DNA of 64,000 bases from Coemansia sp. RSA 487 (lineage: Eukaryota; Kickxellomycota; Kickxellomycetes; Kickxellales; Kickxellaceae). Position numbers and translations under genes: made by a program. The first letter of the stretch is position 1. Each line of letters begins with the position of its first letter. The notes under the pieces are model-generated. The model was not told where the DNA came from, did not search any database, and worked only from the letters and a program-made list of their open reading frames with translations. Shown here piece after piece: positions 29,419-38,684 of the stretch. The stretch spans positions 62,001 to 126,000 of the forward strand of contig JANBRJ010000032.1 in assembly GCA_027577595.1 (NCBI GenBank), read 5' to 3'.

Positions 29419-31209
29419 ATGAACTGTATCAGCGAGCTTCTTGCCCATGATGCCCTTCCAGTGGCGGTTGCTCTAGTCGCTGGCAGTGCAGTGCTCTATT
29501 TCATGGCGTTCTACAAAAAGAGCCTTCCTGCCATTCCCTTTGAGCTCCGCCCACCCGCCGAGAGCATCCCCGGATGGCGTGGCAACGAGGTCCTCGACAC
29601 CCCGACTATTTTTGTCAAGGGCCAGCCCGATCTTATCCAGTGCTTTGATCCAGCCACCGGTCGCTCTCTCGGCCAAGTAAAGACCACCCCGATTGCCGAG
29701 CTGGACGACAAGATCAAGCGCGCTCGCAACGCGCAAAGGACCTGGGCCAAGACCACGTTTGAGCAAAGGAGACAGGTGCTTCGCACGCTCAACGAGTTTG
29801 TTCTTTCCCACCAGCGCGAGATCTGCCAGGTTGCGTGCCGTGACTCGGGCAAGACGCTTGTCGATGCCACGCTAGGCGAGGTGCTGACGACCTCGGCGAA
29901 ACTCCAATGGACTATCAAGAACGGCGAGACAGCGCTTGCCGATGACTCACGCGATCCCGGGTTCATGATGATGTACAAGCGGGCCAAGGTCATTTACCAG
30001 CCCCGCGGGCTTGTGGCGGCCCTGGTGTCCTGGAACTACCCGTTCCACAACACAATCGGCCCTGTCATCTCTGCGCTTTTTGCAGGAAACGCCATTGTTG
30101 TCAAGGCCAGCGAGCACGTTGCGTGGAGCATGGCGTACTGGGAGCAGATGGTCAAGCGTGCGCTCAACGTCTGCGGCCACGACCCCGATCTTGTTCACTT
30201 TGTGACTGGCTTTGTCGACGTTGGCGCCGCCGTCACTTCGTCCCCACTGATCGACCACATCACCTTTATTGGCTCCCCCGAGGTCGGCAAGCTTGTTATG
30301 AAGTCGGCCAGCGCCAACCTGACGCCCGTCACCTTGGAGCTTGGCGGCAAGGACTGCGCGGTTGTGTTTGCCGACGCCGACATGGCCCAATGCATCCCGG
30401 TGCTTATGCGCAGCGTGATCCAGAATGCATCGCAGAACTGCATCGGCATCGAGCGCATACTTGTGCAGGACAAGGCATACGGCAAGTTCGTTGACGAGAT
30501 GACCCGTCGCATTGGAGCGGTCAGGGTCGGCTCGATCCTTGATGACGAGCCAAACACGGTCGACTGCGGCGCAATGGTCCTAGCCAACTGCTTTGATCGC
30601 CTCGAGTCGCTTATCGAAGACGCGGTGTCCAAGGGCGCGCGCTGCCTGGTGGGCGGCCACCGCTTTGCTCACCCGCGCCATCCAAATGGCCAGTACTTTG
30701 AGCCCACCCTTCTTGTGGATGTGACTCCAGACATGGACATTACTCGCAACGAGACGTTTGGCCCAATCATGGTCGTTATGAAGTTCACGGACGAGAGGGA
30801 TGCCCTGGAGAAAGTGCACTCGTCGCCCTATGGCCTGGGGTCTAGCGTCTTTTCAGGCGATCGCTCTCGAGGCCGCCGTGTCGCCCTGGAGCTGCGAACC
30901 GGGATGGCCAACGTAAACGACTTTGGTGTCAACTATATCTGCCAGTCGCTGCCATTCGGCGGTGTTGGCATCAGCGGGTTTGGTCGCTTTGCCGGCCCTG
31001 AGGGCCTTCGTGCGCTCTGTGTTGAAAAGGCATTCACCGAAGACCGTTTCCCCCTTGTCAAGACGCCCATCCCCCCCATCGTCGACTACCCAATCCAGGA
31101 CACTGAAAAGGGATATCAGTTTACTCAGCAGATCGTTGCGTTTGCCTATAGCGATTCCTGGTGGGGCTCAGTCAAGGCAGGTCTTCGCCTGGGCAAGCTA
31201 TCTCTTTAA
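29419..31209 (+). CDS. Membrane-anchored aldehyde dehydrogenase, Msc7-like
   Basis: 596-residue aldehyde dehydrogenase of the group containing yeast Msc7 and plant ALDH22. A hydrophobic N-terminal segment (about 10-30, PVAVALVAGSAVLYFMAF) would anchor it, probably in the ER. The NAD-binding and catalytic regions show VSWNYPFHN (about 204-212), FIGSPEVGK, the general base Glu307 in LELGGKD and nucleophile Cys341 in ASQNCIGIER. Later come NETFGPIMVVMKF and a PFGGVGISGFGRF block, which are standard ALDH motifs. The natural aldehyde is unknown; yeast Msc7 was named from a meiotic recombination screen. The frame extends to a TTG at 29383, but the first ATG is 29419. GC-rich codons, no intron. Confidence 0.93.
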   Translation: MNCISELLAHDALPVAVALVAGSAVLYFMAFYKKSLPAIPFELRPPAESIPGWRGNEVLDTPTIFVKGQPDLIQCFDPATGRSLGQVKTTPIAELDDKIKRARNAQRTWAKTTFEQRRQVLRTLNEFVLSHQREICQVACRDSGKTLVDATLGEVLTTSAKLQWTIKNGETALADDSRDPGFMMMYKRAKVIYQPRGLVAALVSWNYPFHNTIGPVISALFAGNAIVVKASEHVAWSMAYWEQMVKRALNVCGHDPDLVHFVTGFVDVGAAVTSSPLIDHITFIGSPEVGKLVMKSASANLTPVTLELGGKDCAVVFADADMAQCIPVLMRSVIQNASQNCIGIERILVQDKAYGKFVDEMTRRIGAVRVGSILDDEPNTVDCGAMVLANCFDRLESLIEDAVSKGARCLVGGHRFAHPRHPNGQYFEPTLLVDVTPDMDITRNETFGPIMVVMKFTDERDALEKVHSSPYGLGSSVFSGDRSRGRRVALELRTGMANVNDFGVNYICQSLPFGGVGISGFGRFAGPEGLRALCVEKAFTEDRFPLVKTPIPPIVDYPIQDTEKGYQFTQQIVAFAYSDSWWGSVKAGLRLGKLSL

Positions 31210-31464
31210 AGTCACTAGAAATATGAATATATTTTGATTGAATGTTTGCCTTTAGAGCTGGTGGGGAAGGCGATCTTTGCCATAAGTTATGTATACAATT
31301 TATGCGAGCACAAAAACATGTGGCAGGGCGGAGGGCAATTATCGCCAGCGCTTGAAGCAGAGGAAATCAATCCCCCTTATAATAATCTGATCTGTTGTTT
31401 CCTTTCCTTGCTAATCGCAGCGTTCTAACCTGTCATTATTTGGACCGTGGGTGGTAAGGACAAC

Positions 31465-32950
31465 ATGGCAACTCTTGAAAAACTGACAAGGCTGTCCGAG
31501 CCCTCGATTCAAGGGGCACAGCGGGCAAAGGAAGCCTTAAAGAAAGCAAGGCAGGCACTCGAGCAAAGCTGCGAGGACTACAAGCAAATCTACGACATGC
31601 ATCCGAAACTTGCGTTTCTAATAGCAGACAACCAGACGCAGATAAAGGCAAGTTCAGCGAAGAAAGCTTTGAATAAAGCACATACACTTGTTTTAGTGAT
31701 CATGTTGATGAGCGCGGACTGGCCAATTCGGGCTAAACCACCATTTGAAAAAAGTTTTTTTAAATACACCGCGATAGGTTTGCAAGCGAATCAAGGCTAG
31801 GCTGAAGCAGTATCAAGGCGAGATTGAGCACACGGTTAAAGAACAGAAACAAAAGGCTGAGGAGTTTGAGCGCGAAATGGCCATGGTCATCGAGCTTTTG
31901 AAGAGTCGCGAGGTTGCAGAAAAGGAGCTACACAGCCAGTACTTGGCAAGCGCAAGCGTGTCTGGCGGTAACAGACCAGCCAAGAAGCACACATTGTACG
32001 ACCACATTGACCAAGAGGCGGTCAGCTCGGTAGAAACACGAACACACGAATGTATAAGCCAGCTCGCTGCCATTTCGAAGGCAAACAGTGAGTTGTGCAA
32101 AAGGGCACTTGAGCGGATGGATGAAATCGAGATCCCGACGCCCGAGGACATTAGCGTGACATGGACTGGCGTGCGCGACATCGGGCGGCTTGTCGAGGAG
32201 TCGCAGAGTGTGGTAGCCGATATGGAGCAGGACCTTGCGTCCGTGGACAGGCACTGCGACCAGCTGCGGGACACGATCCGTGATCTGGAAGCCGATGGAG
32301 AGAGTGTTCTGAGCATCGACGACTACGGTGTGCTGCTGCGAGACACGGAGGAAATACCGGGCATCGTGACGGAGCTGCATGGCCTGCTGGACGGGATCCA
32401 GCAGCGGGCCGACGAAACCAACGTTCGGTATCTGCAATACACGGCATTCTTTGACGACAACAAACGGCAGTTTGGAATAGTCACCAAGGTAGCAGCTGTA
32501 GCCAGTGAGTTTACGTTTGCAGCGACCGAATCGCACAGACAATTAGAGGACGCTGCGAGCGAAGCAGAAGGGGCGCTCAACGACACATGGGGCCTGATAT
32601 CGTGGTACAGGGGCTTCCATAGCGCGTACGATAGCCTGATCGAGGAGATGCAGAGGCGGCGGCAGATCCAGCGGCAGCACCATGCGGAGATAGAGGATAT
32701 CCGGAGTCGCTTGGAGACCCTGTACATGGACGAGGTCCGTGCGCGAGCTGACTTTGTTGACAGAGCCGGCCCGTTCCTGCCAAGCGATTTGTGCCCGTTT
32801 ATCCAGGACCCGCCGCCGTATTTCTCGGTTGAGGAGGCCGGCGACGTTGCGCGGCTTGCATCGGTGCAGTCGCACGAGACAAGATACTCCAAGGCAGCCA
32901 GCGCAATGATGGTTGAAGACTCTGTTGCCCCACAGCTATTGCAGAATTGA
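31465..32950 (+). CDS. ATG17: Autophagy scaffold Atg17 (two exons)
   Basis: 448-residue Atg17-family protein, the crescent-shaped coiled-coil scaffold that with Atg29-Atg31 or Atg13 starts autophagosome formation. The protein is almost wholly helical. Recognised features are the family C-terminus FVDRAGPFLPSDLCPFIQDP, followed by PPPYFSVEE, and a length near yeast Atg17 (417). Exon 1 is 31465-31647; exon 2 begins at 31787 (or 31778) and runs to 32950. The only phase-consistent join uses AAG/GCAAGT as donor, a GC-AG intron of 139 (or 130) bases, giving NQTQIK followed by RIKARLKQYQ. Using the nearby GT instead leaves the frame wrong for every acceptor candidate. It follows the aldehyde dehydrogenase by 255 bases on the same strand. 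Confidence 0.87.
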
Positions 32951-33700
32951 AGAAGGGGGAAAGGGAAGCAGGGGAGGGCGCCACATCTTATATAGACTGG
33001 GGTGTGTGCTTCATAGAACATGGCTCGGGAACACTTTGAAGTGCTGTGGTTGGTGGCTAGAGCTGCATGCAGGCAAATTGGAACAACAAATTTGATGCTG
33101 CCTCTTTTTTTTTTGGCTGCAGCGCTTCTCAGCCAGAAAGACCCCATCATCCACTGTATTGCCAAGAAAGTTAGTTTTGTTTGGTTCGGTGTATATCGGG
33201 CAGTGTCTATATCCTATTGCACCTGTCTCTTTACATCGGGTCTCCTTTCTATAGCGTCCAGGATTGGAGGAGAACAGCAGAACCTTGCTATTTGCCAAGC
33301 AGCAGCAGCAGAGCCTTTTCTCAGAGCCACAAGTATCACACCGCTGTCGGGAAAAGATGATGGGGGGGGGGGAGAAGCACTGACCCTGTTTTGACAAAAG
33401 AAAGTCTCACCCACTCTCACCATCACCCTTCAAAAGCTTTGCCTCCCTCCCCTCCCTTTCTTTTTCCAAAATTTTTGTACTGTTTCTCTACATTCTCTCA
33501 CATACTTTCGTCATAATATATCTCTTTTTCTTTCTATATACCCGTTTCCGGAAGTTGCTGCTATTTCCTTGTAAACTATAAGTGGAATACACGTCTCTAT
33601 TGCCCAGCGACAAGAAGGCACATATTTCTCGCTCTCACCCGAGCGGTTTTCTTTACTTTACTTTATCTACAGGACGTCATTGTGTTTCTAATCTAGCAAA
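32951..33700. other. Intergenic region and epsin leader
   Basis: 750 bases. Includes a run of 11 G at 33362-33372 and a strongly C/T-rich leader from about 33415 to 33560 ahead of the epsin gene. A 124-codon plus-strand frame at 33020 has no recognisable features and is not called. Confidence 0.5.
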
Positions 33701-36446
33701 ATGTCGGCAAAAGGAGTTCTTCGGACAGTGTAAGTTCTCATTTGACCCATTGACTGACGGACGGGGCGGGGGTAGCTGCAATGAGGCTTTCTCATTTTAA
33801 GGGAATATACTTTGCTAATCTGTTAAACATGCCACTTGGTTTCGAATTTGTAGTAAGAACTATACCAAGGGCTACTCGCCCATGCAGATGAAGGCGCGCG
33901 AAGCAACTTCAAATGACCTGACAGGTCCCTCTACAGTTCTGATGAGCGAGCTTGCACAGGCCACATACAACGAGTAAGTTTTTCTTTCTTTGTATTTCCT
34001 TCTTTTTGAAAGGAAGCAGGACTGGGAGCGCTTGAACCATGTGCTTATTTGAAGACAAAACAGGCTATCCAATATTCATGCGTGGGGGGTAGTTATCTTT
34101 GTGAGTGGAAATACCCAAGCTTTTGCTGTGCGAAAATAGAAAATGAACGAGCATTATCGCCTTTTTTTGCTTTTTTTTGCTTTCGTAGCACCCACCCACT
34201 TTCTCTAGTTTGTGAGTGGAAAAGAGTCTATGAGCGATGAATACGCATATGGCCTTGTTCTCTCTTGGCTGCAGAATATTTTTTGTTCTGACACTTGTTT
34301 GACATTACCACCCACTAATAGCCTTTTCATGTGTCCTTGTTCTGGTTTTCCATATTGGGGTGTTTTTGAAACCGCTTAACGCGATAGGTCGGACTTTCTG
34401 GGCATCATGGAGATGATCGATAAACGCATGAACGACAAAGGGAAATACTGGCGTCACGTTTTCAAGGCGCTAGTGGTCCTCCGCTTCCTTCTTATTAATG
34501 GCGCCCCCTACGTGGCGGAATACGCCATTGATAACTTGTATATTGTCAGAACACTCCGCGAGTTCCAGCACATTGACGACAGCGGATACGATCGGGGCGC
34601 CAATGTACGCGAGAAGGCGAAGGAGCTGACGGTGCTCCTGTCAGACCGTAGCAAGATTGAGGAGCAACGTAAGCATGGCGCTGGACGCGCTAATATGGGC
34701 TATGGAGATCCGATGGTGGGATACAACAGAGGATATGCCAGCAGCAGCAGCCGCATCCCCTATGGCGGTAGCAGCAGCACAAGGATCGAGCGGCGCGGCG
34801 GGCATGGTCGCAGCGGCAGTCTGGCCAATGCATCCAACCGCTACGGCGACGATGATAGTGAGATGCGCCGGGCGATAGCCGAAAGCAAGCGCTCGGAATC
34901 GTCAAAGAAAGTCCCGAGGGATTACGATGAAGACGCAGCGCTGAGGAAGGCTATAGAGGCAAGTGCGCGCGAAGCCAAGGAGAAGGAGGACGACGAGAAG
35001 CGGCGGTCACAGAATGAAGCCGCTGCTCTCAAGAACGCCACCTCGACGTCTGCTGGCGAGGTTGACCTGCTAGGAAGCTTTGACGATGACTTTGGCGCTG
35101 GTCAGAGCAACACCAACAATATCGGAATGATGTCTACCAGCACGAGCAGCTTCTCACAACAACCGCAACAGCAGCAAATGGGCACAGGCCTGGTGGGCAA
35201 CGACATGATGTCTGCGTTTGGCGGAAATCAGATGGGATCTGGGAACGCTAACTTTGATCCGTTCGGCCTGAGCAACGCCGGCGACGGCAACAACTTCAAT
35301 GCCTTTGGCAGCAGCACAGGCGCTGGTGGAATGGGTATGGTTGGATCGAACTACAGCACAAACATGTCGATGGCAGGCAACAGCAGCTCCAATATGTTCA
35401 ACACAAGCGCTGCGTTTGACTCGAACGGAAGCCAGCTGGTTTCGCAAAAGTTCATGTCTACAACCACCATCACCGAGACATCCGGCGCACAGAATCCGTT
35501 CGGACAGACAACAACCACAATGCCTTCGGCGTCGACCAACAACCTGTTTGACACGGGCATGGGCGGCGGGCAGACAAGCGGCATGAATCTCCTTGGCGGG
35601 GCCTCGTCTGGATTCGGCGGCAACACCAATAATCTTGGCAATACAGGCGAGTTTGGCGGCGCATCCGGTGCCTTTGGAAGCGCGTTTGATGGTGGCATGG
35701 CTGCAAAGGCCCTGCCGTTCGGTGCAAATACCAATGATCCAAACTCTAGACTTGCGGAGATTGCGCGGAACAGCGAAAAGATCGATCCGTTCGCCAGTCT
35801 TGCGCTGGAGTCGACAGGCAGCGCCGGGGGAAGCAATCCGTTTTCCGGAGCATCAGCGAACAATGCTAATGCTTCCAGCCAGGCACCAGCACCACCACCA
35901 CCTGCCATGTTTATGAACATTGCTGGTGTCCCTAGCCAGGCACTAATAACGCCATCCTCGTTCGTAAGAGGCACAGGGACGAGCACCACGCCGGCAACGT
36001 CCTCGAGCATTGGCGGCGGCGGGCTTGGGTCGGCACTGGTAGACTTGAGCCCGTCGGCATTGGCGTCGTCGTCAACAGCGGCATCGTCGTTTGGGCAGGT
36101 CAACCGCAATCCGTTTGCATCGGGGGCAGGAGGAGCCTCTGGCAATGCGATGATGGGCTCAGGTGCCTCGCAGCCCAGCCTCAACCAGCTGATGTCGGGT
36201 GCAGGCACCAGCTCCAGCATGGCATCGTCTGCAAACATGTTTGGCCAACAGCAGATGCAGAATCCCAATGCCATGTTGGGGGGTCACAACAGCGGTGGAT
36301 TCGGAAACATGCAGTCGCAGCCACAGCAGCCGATGATGTACCAGAGCACCACCCCGCAAACACAGCAACAGCAGCAGATCAATCCTTTTGCGCAAAGCAC
36401 CACTGCCTCGGGTATGAACAACCAGACAGATCTCTTTGGGCTGTGA
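33701..36446 (+). CDS. Epsin, ENTH-domain endocytic adaptor (three exons)
   Basis: 735-residue epsin of the yeast Ent1/Ent2 type. Coding exons are 33701-33729, 33854-33973 and 34388-36446, joined by GTAAGT...TAG introns of 124 and 414 bases. Splicing rebuilds the ENTH domain (about 1-150): MSAKGVLRTV, KNYTKGYSPMQMKAREATSN, then YNESDFLGIMEMIDKR and KYWRHVFKALVVLRFLL. It binds PtdIns(4,5)P2 at the plasma membrane. Two ubiquitin-interacting motifs follow at about 204-220 and 231-247 (EMRRAIAESKRSE; AALRKAIEASARE). The disordered Ser/Gly/Asn/Gln-rich remainder holds DPFGL, several NPF motifs for EH-domain partners (NPFGQ, NPFSG, NPFAS, NPFAQ), a LLGSF clathrin-box-like site, and ends in the clathrin-type DLFGL. 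It links ubiquitinated cargo to clathrin. Confidence 0.94.
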
Positions 36447-37204
36447 TAATTTTTTTTGCCGAGTATTTTTATATTTTTTCAACATCTTTCTTCAACAAAT
36501 CCATACAGTGGTGAGCCAATGTTTTTTACTTTCAATATATTTGTTTCCTTTACTCGTGGCATGACACCAAGATATGATATGCTTGCAGTGTTTGTAGAAA
36601 CAGCAAGTATGCGTTGTTATTGTTTAATGACATAAAAGGAATTAAAGAACGGATGTTTAAAGGTTAAGCAGAATAAACATTGGCTCACCCCCAGATGCTA
36701 GCTCAGTAGCTGTGTGCTGGATACATTGCATTCTTTATCGCACTGTTTAAAAAATACAGCTGTGGTGTTATCCTGTGTAGACGCTGTCAGACCGTTTGCT
36801 TTGGATTTTTTATCGACTTTCGTGGTCCTTGGCTTTACGCAATAACGTTTGTGTTGTTTCCTCATCGTTTGAAACTACGCTGCTTGCTGTAGTTTCGCTG
36901 AGCCACGATCAAAAACAACATTTGCAACACTTGTGCCAATCGACAACTGCTTTGATCGCTGCATTGCGGGTTCAAACATGGTTCATATATTATACGCGAA
37001 AAAAGCATTTGCTCACCACGATAGATCAATTTATGCAGAAACCTGGCCAGTTTTTCATGCGCATGATCTTTGATCTATTCGAAAACATGGAAATCAATGC
37101 AATAAATTTTGTGGTTGTAATAATTTGTATGCTTTCGATCATGAGAAGAAAAAGCAGAGACTTGAGAGAAAGGAGAGAACACAGACAACAGAAAGATAGC
37201 TTTG
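36447..37204. other. Convergent spacer with a MITE-like element
   Basis: 760 bases between epsin and AIM24. It holds the 189-bp inverted-repeat element at 36506-36694. A long plus-strand frame from 36796 starts at TTG, overlaps AIM24 and is not supported. Confidence 0.5.
36506..36694. mobile_element. MITE-like element, possibly Tc1/mariner-derived
   Basis: 189 bp bounded by inverted ends. The left end starts CAGTGGTGAGCCAATGTTT. The right end, read on the other strand, starts CTGGGGGTGAGCCAATGTTT. The shared core GGTGAGCCAATGTTT is perfect over 15 bases. TA precedes the left end; the right flank is AT, so a TA target duplication is possible but not intact. No coding capacity. CAGT-starting ends beside TA suggest a non-autonomous Tc1/mariner derivative. 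It lies 60 bases past the epsin stop, probably inside that 3' untranslated region. Confidence 0.5.
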
Positions 37205-38416
37205 CTATGCTTGGGATTTGGCGGCAATGGAGTGAGATATGCGTGTCCATGGCTTTGGAGATAGCCGGGTAGCCACGTAGATGTCGCCAGGCCCGGTGAC
37301 GCGGTAGAGATCGGGCACGCCGGCCAGCGTCTTCGTGGTCTTTGCAGCGGCCCATCCGCTAACACGAATGGCGTTGACTGAAGCATAGACGGCGCCACGC
37401 GCCCCGTTCTTTACGACTCGCCAGAGCGGCCACACTGTGGAGTCGAGGATTCGTGATGCCACTTTGGCAGCCTTGGACGACGAGCCCTTGTTGCTAGGCT
37501 CTGTCGAAATATGCGCTGTCTGTAGCGGCTCTGCAGGTGATCTGGCAGGCGATGCTACGCTGTTTTGCACGGCTGGGTTGTTGGACACCAGCTGAGATGC
37601 CGCAGAATAAGTGTCTGCAGCTGTAATGCCGCCAGTTGGCTTCAGATCGGCATCTGTTTTATCCACACGCGGGTGGAGAGCTTGCGGGCGACCGGACTGT
37701 GGGGCCACCGACAGTGTAGACGACCAGGCAACGACGTAGCGCGGGTCAACATAGTAGTCCTCACCTTCCTGCAGCACCAGGCGGTGGAGCCCGCCGACTG
37801 CGTTGAGGACAAAGGTACCACGGCCGCCAACGCGATCGAATGCCAGCGGACTGAACCCAGCGCCGAGTCCGTTCCATGTAGATATTGAGAGAAACTTTGT
37901 TTGCGCCAAAAGACAGTTTCGGCGCACAAAGTAATCGGCTCCTCCATCCGTGCCAACAATGACCACATCGCCGGGGCTCCTTGGGGCTACCAGCACATCG
38001 GCCGCTGATTCATCGGTGGTGATCTCCTGCACAAATGCCGAACGGCCCAGAAATGGCTTTAGCGCAGCTATAGCAAATGTGCCCCTTGTCGTTGCTCGTG
38101 TCTGTGCTTTGGGCGACTGGCCCAGCGTCTGTCCTACTTGCGTGTAGAACACAGAATATGGCGGCATTTTGGCTCTCACTAGGGATCCGCATGCGGAGTT
38201 TATTACCTCAAACCGTGGATCCACTGGCGCTGGCGGCTTGGCGCTCTGGAATATGCTCGCCGTCCCTCTGCGGCTCTTTGTGTGCTCAGGTCCTTCGGAA
38301 CCGCGATTCAGCAGCACGCTGTTATGGCGTGCGCTTATTTGGGCCACCAGCAGCCTGCTTGGTGCTGCTGCCGATGCTGCTGCACGCTTGTTGACCGAGC
38401 AAAGTACCTTTTCCAT
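37205..38416 (-). CDS. AIM24: Aim24 family mitochondrial protein
   Basis: 403-residue Aim24 homologue. In yeast Aim24 sits in the mitochondrial inner membrane and is needed for intact MICOS, the cristae-organising complex. The N-terminus (about 1-35) is basic, Ala/Ser-rich and free of acidic residues beyond Glu2, as in a presequence. The Aim24 beta-barrel-like domain starts near residue 67 with FEVINSACGSLVRAKMPPYS and continues through SPGDVVIVGTDGGADYFV, TWNGLGAGF and GRGTFVLNAVGG. It resumes after a low-complexity Ser/Ala/Pro insert (about 245-315). The C-terminus VTGPGDIYVATRL is a family signature. It is divergent from EXO84 with a 268-base shared promoter. Confidence 0.88.
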   Translation of the reverse strand: MEKVLCSVNKRAAASAAAPSRLLVAQISARHNSVLLNRGSEGPEHTKSRRGTASIFQSAKPPAPVDPRFEVINSACGSLVRAKMPPYSVFYTQVGQTLGQSPKAQTRATTRGTFAIAALKPFLGRSAFVQEITTDESAADVLVAPRSPGDVVIVGTDGGADYFVRRNCLLAQTKFLSISTWNGLGAGFSPLAFDRVGGRGTFVLNAVGGLHRLVLQEGEDYYVDPRYVVAWSSTLSVAPQSGRPQALHPRVDKTDADLKPTGGITAADTYSAASQLVSNNPAVQNSVASPARSPAEPLQTAHISTEPSNKGSSSKAAKVASRILDSTVWPLWRVVKNGARGAVYASVNAIRVSGWAAAKTTKTLAGVPDLYRVTGPGDIYVATRLSPKPWTRISHSIAAKSQA

Positions 38417-38684
38417 ATGCTCTACTGGCGAGAGAAGAGAAAAAAGGAAAGAGAAATAATAAATGTAAGCTGAACGAAAAGAGAAAAGAAAGGTGAAAAA
38501 TTCACGCTTATCGCCAAAATCCAGTCAAAGGATTTGGGGAGGGGGACAGCTGATCTGGGCAAACGCTGCTTGGAGGAGGGTGTTTTGCACTTCTGCCATC
38601 TTTTGCCTCTTTTTCAACATTTAATATTGTCATTTCTCCCCTTTTAGCAGCTTTGTTTTGCTATTTACGAATTAAACGCACAGG

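Noticed and set aside
33020-33394. 124-codon frame between ATG17 and epsin
   Set aside because: Although ATG-started, it runs across homopolymer tracts (including G11) and shows no signal peptide, domain or codon bias.
36796-37272. 158-codon plus-strand frame overlapping the AIM24 3' end
   Set aside because: Starts at TTG, overlaps a conserved gene and shows no homology.
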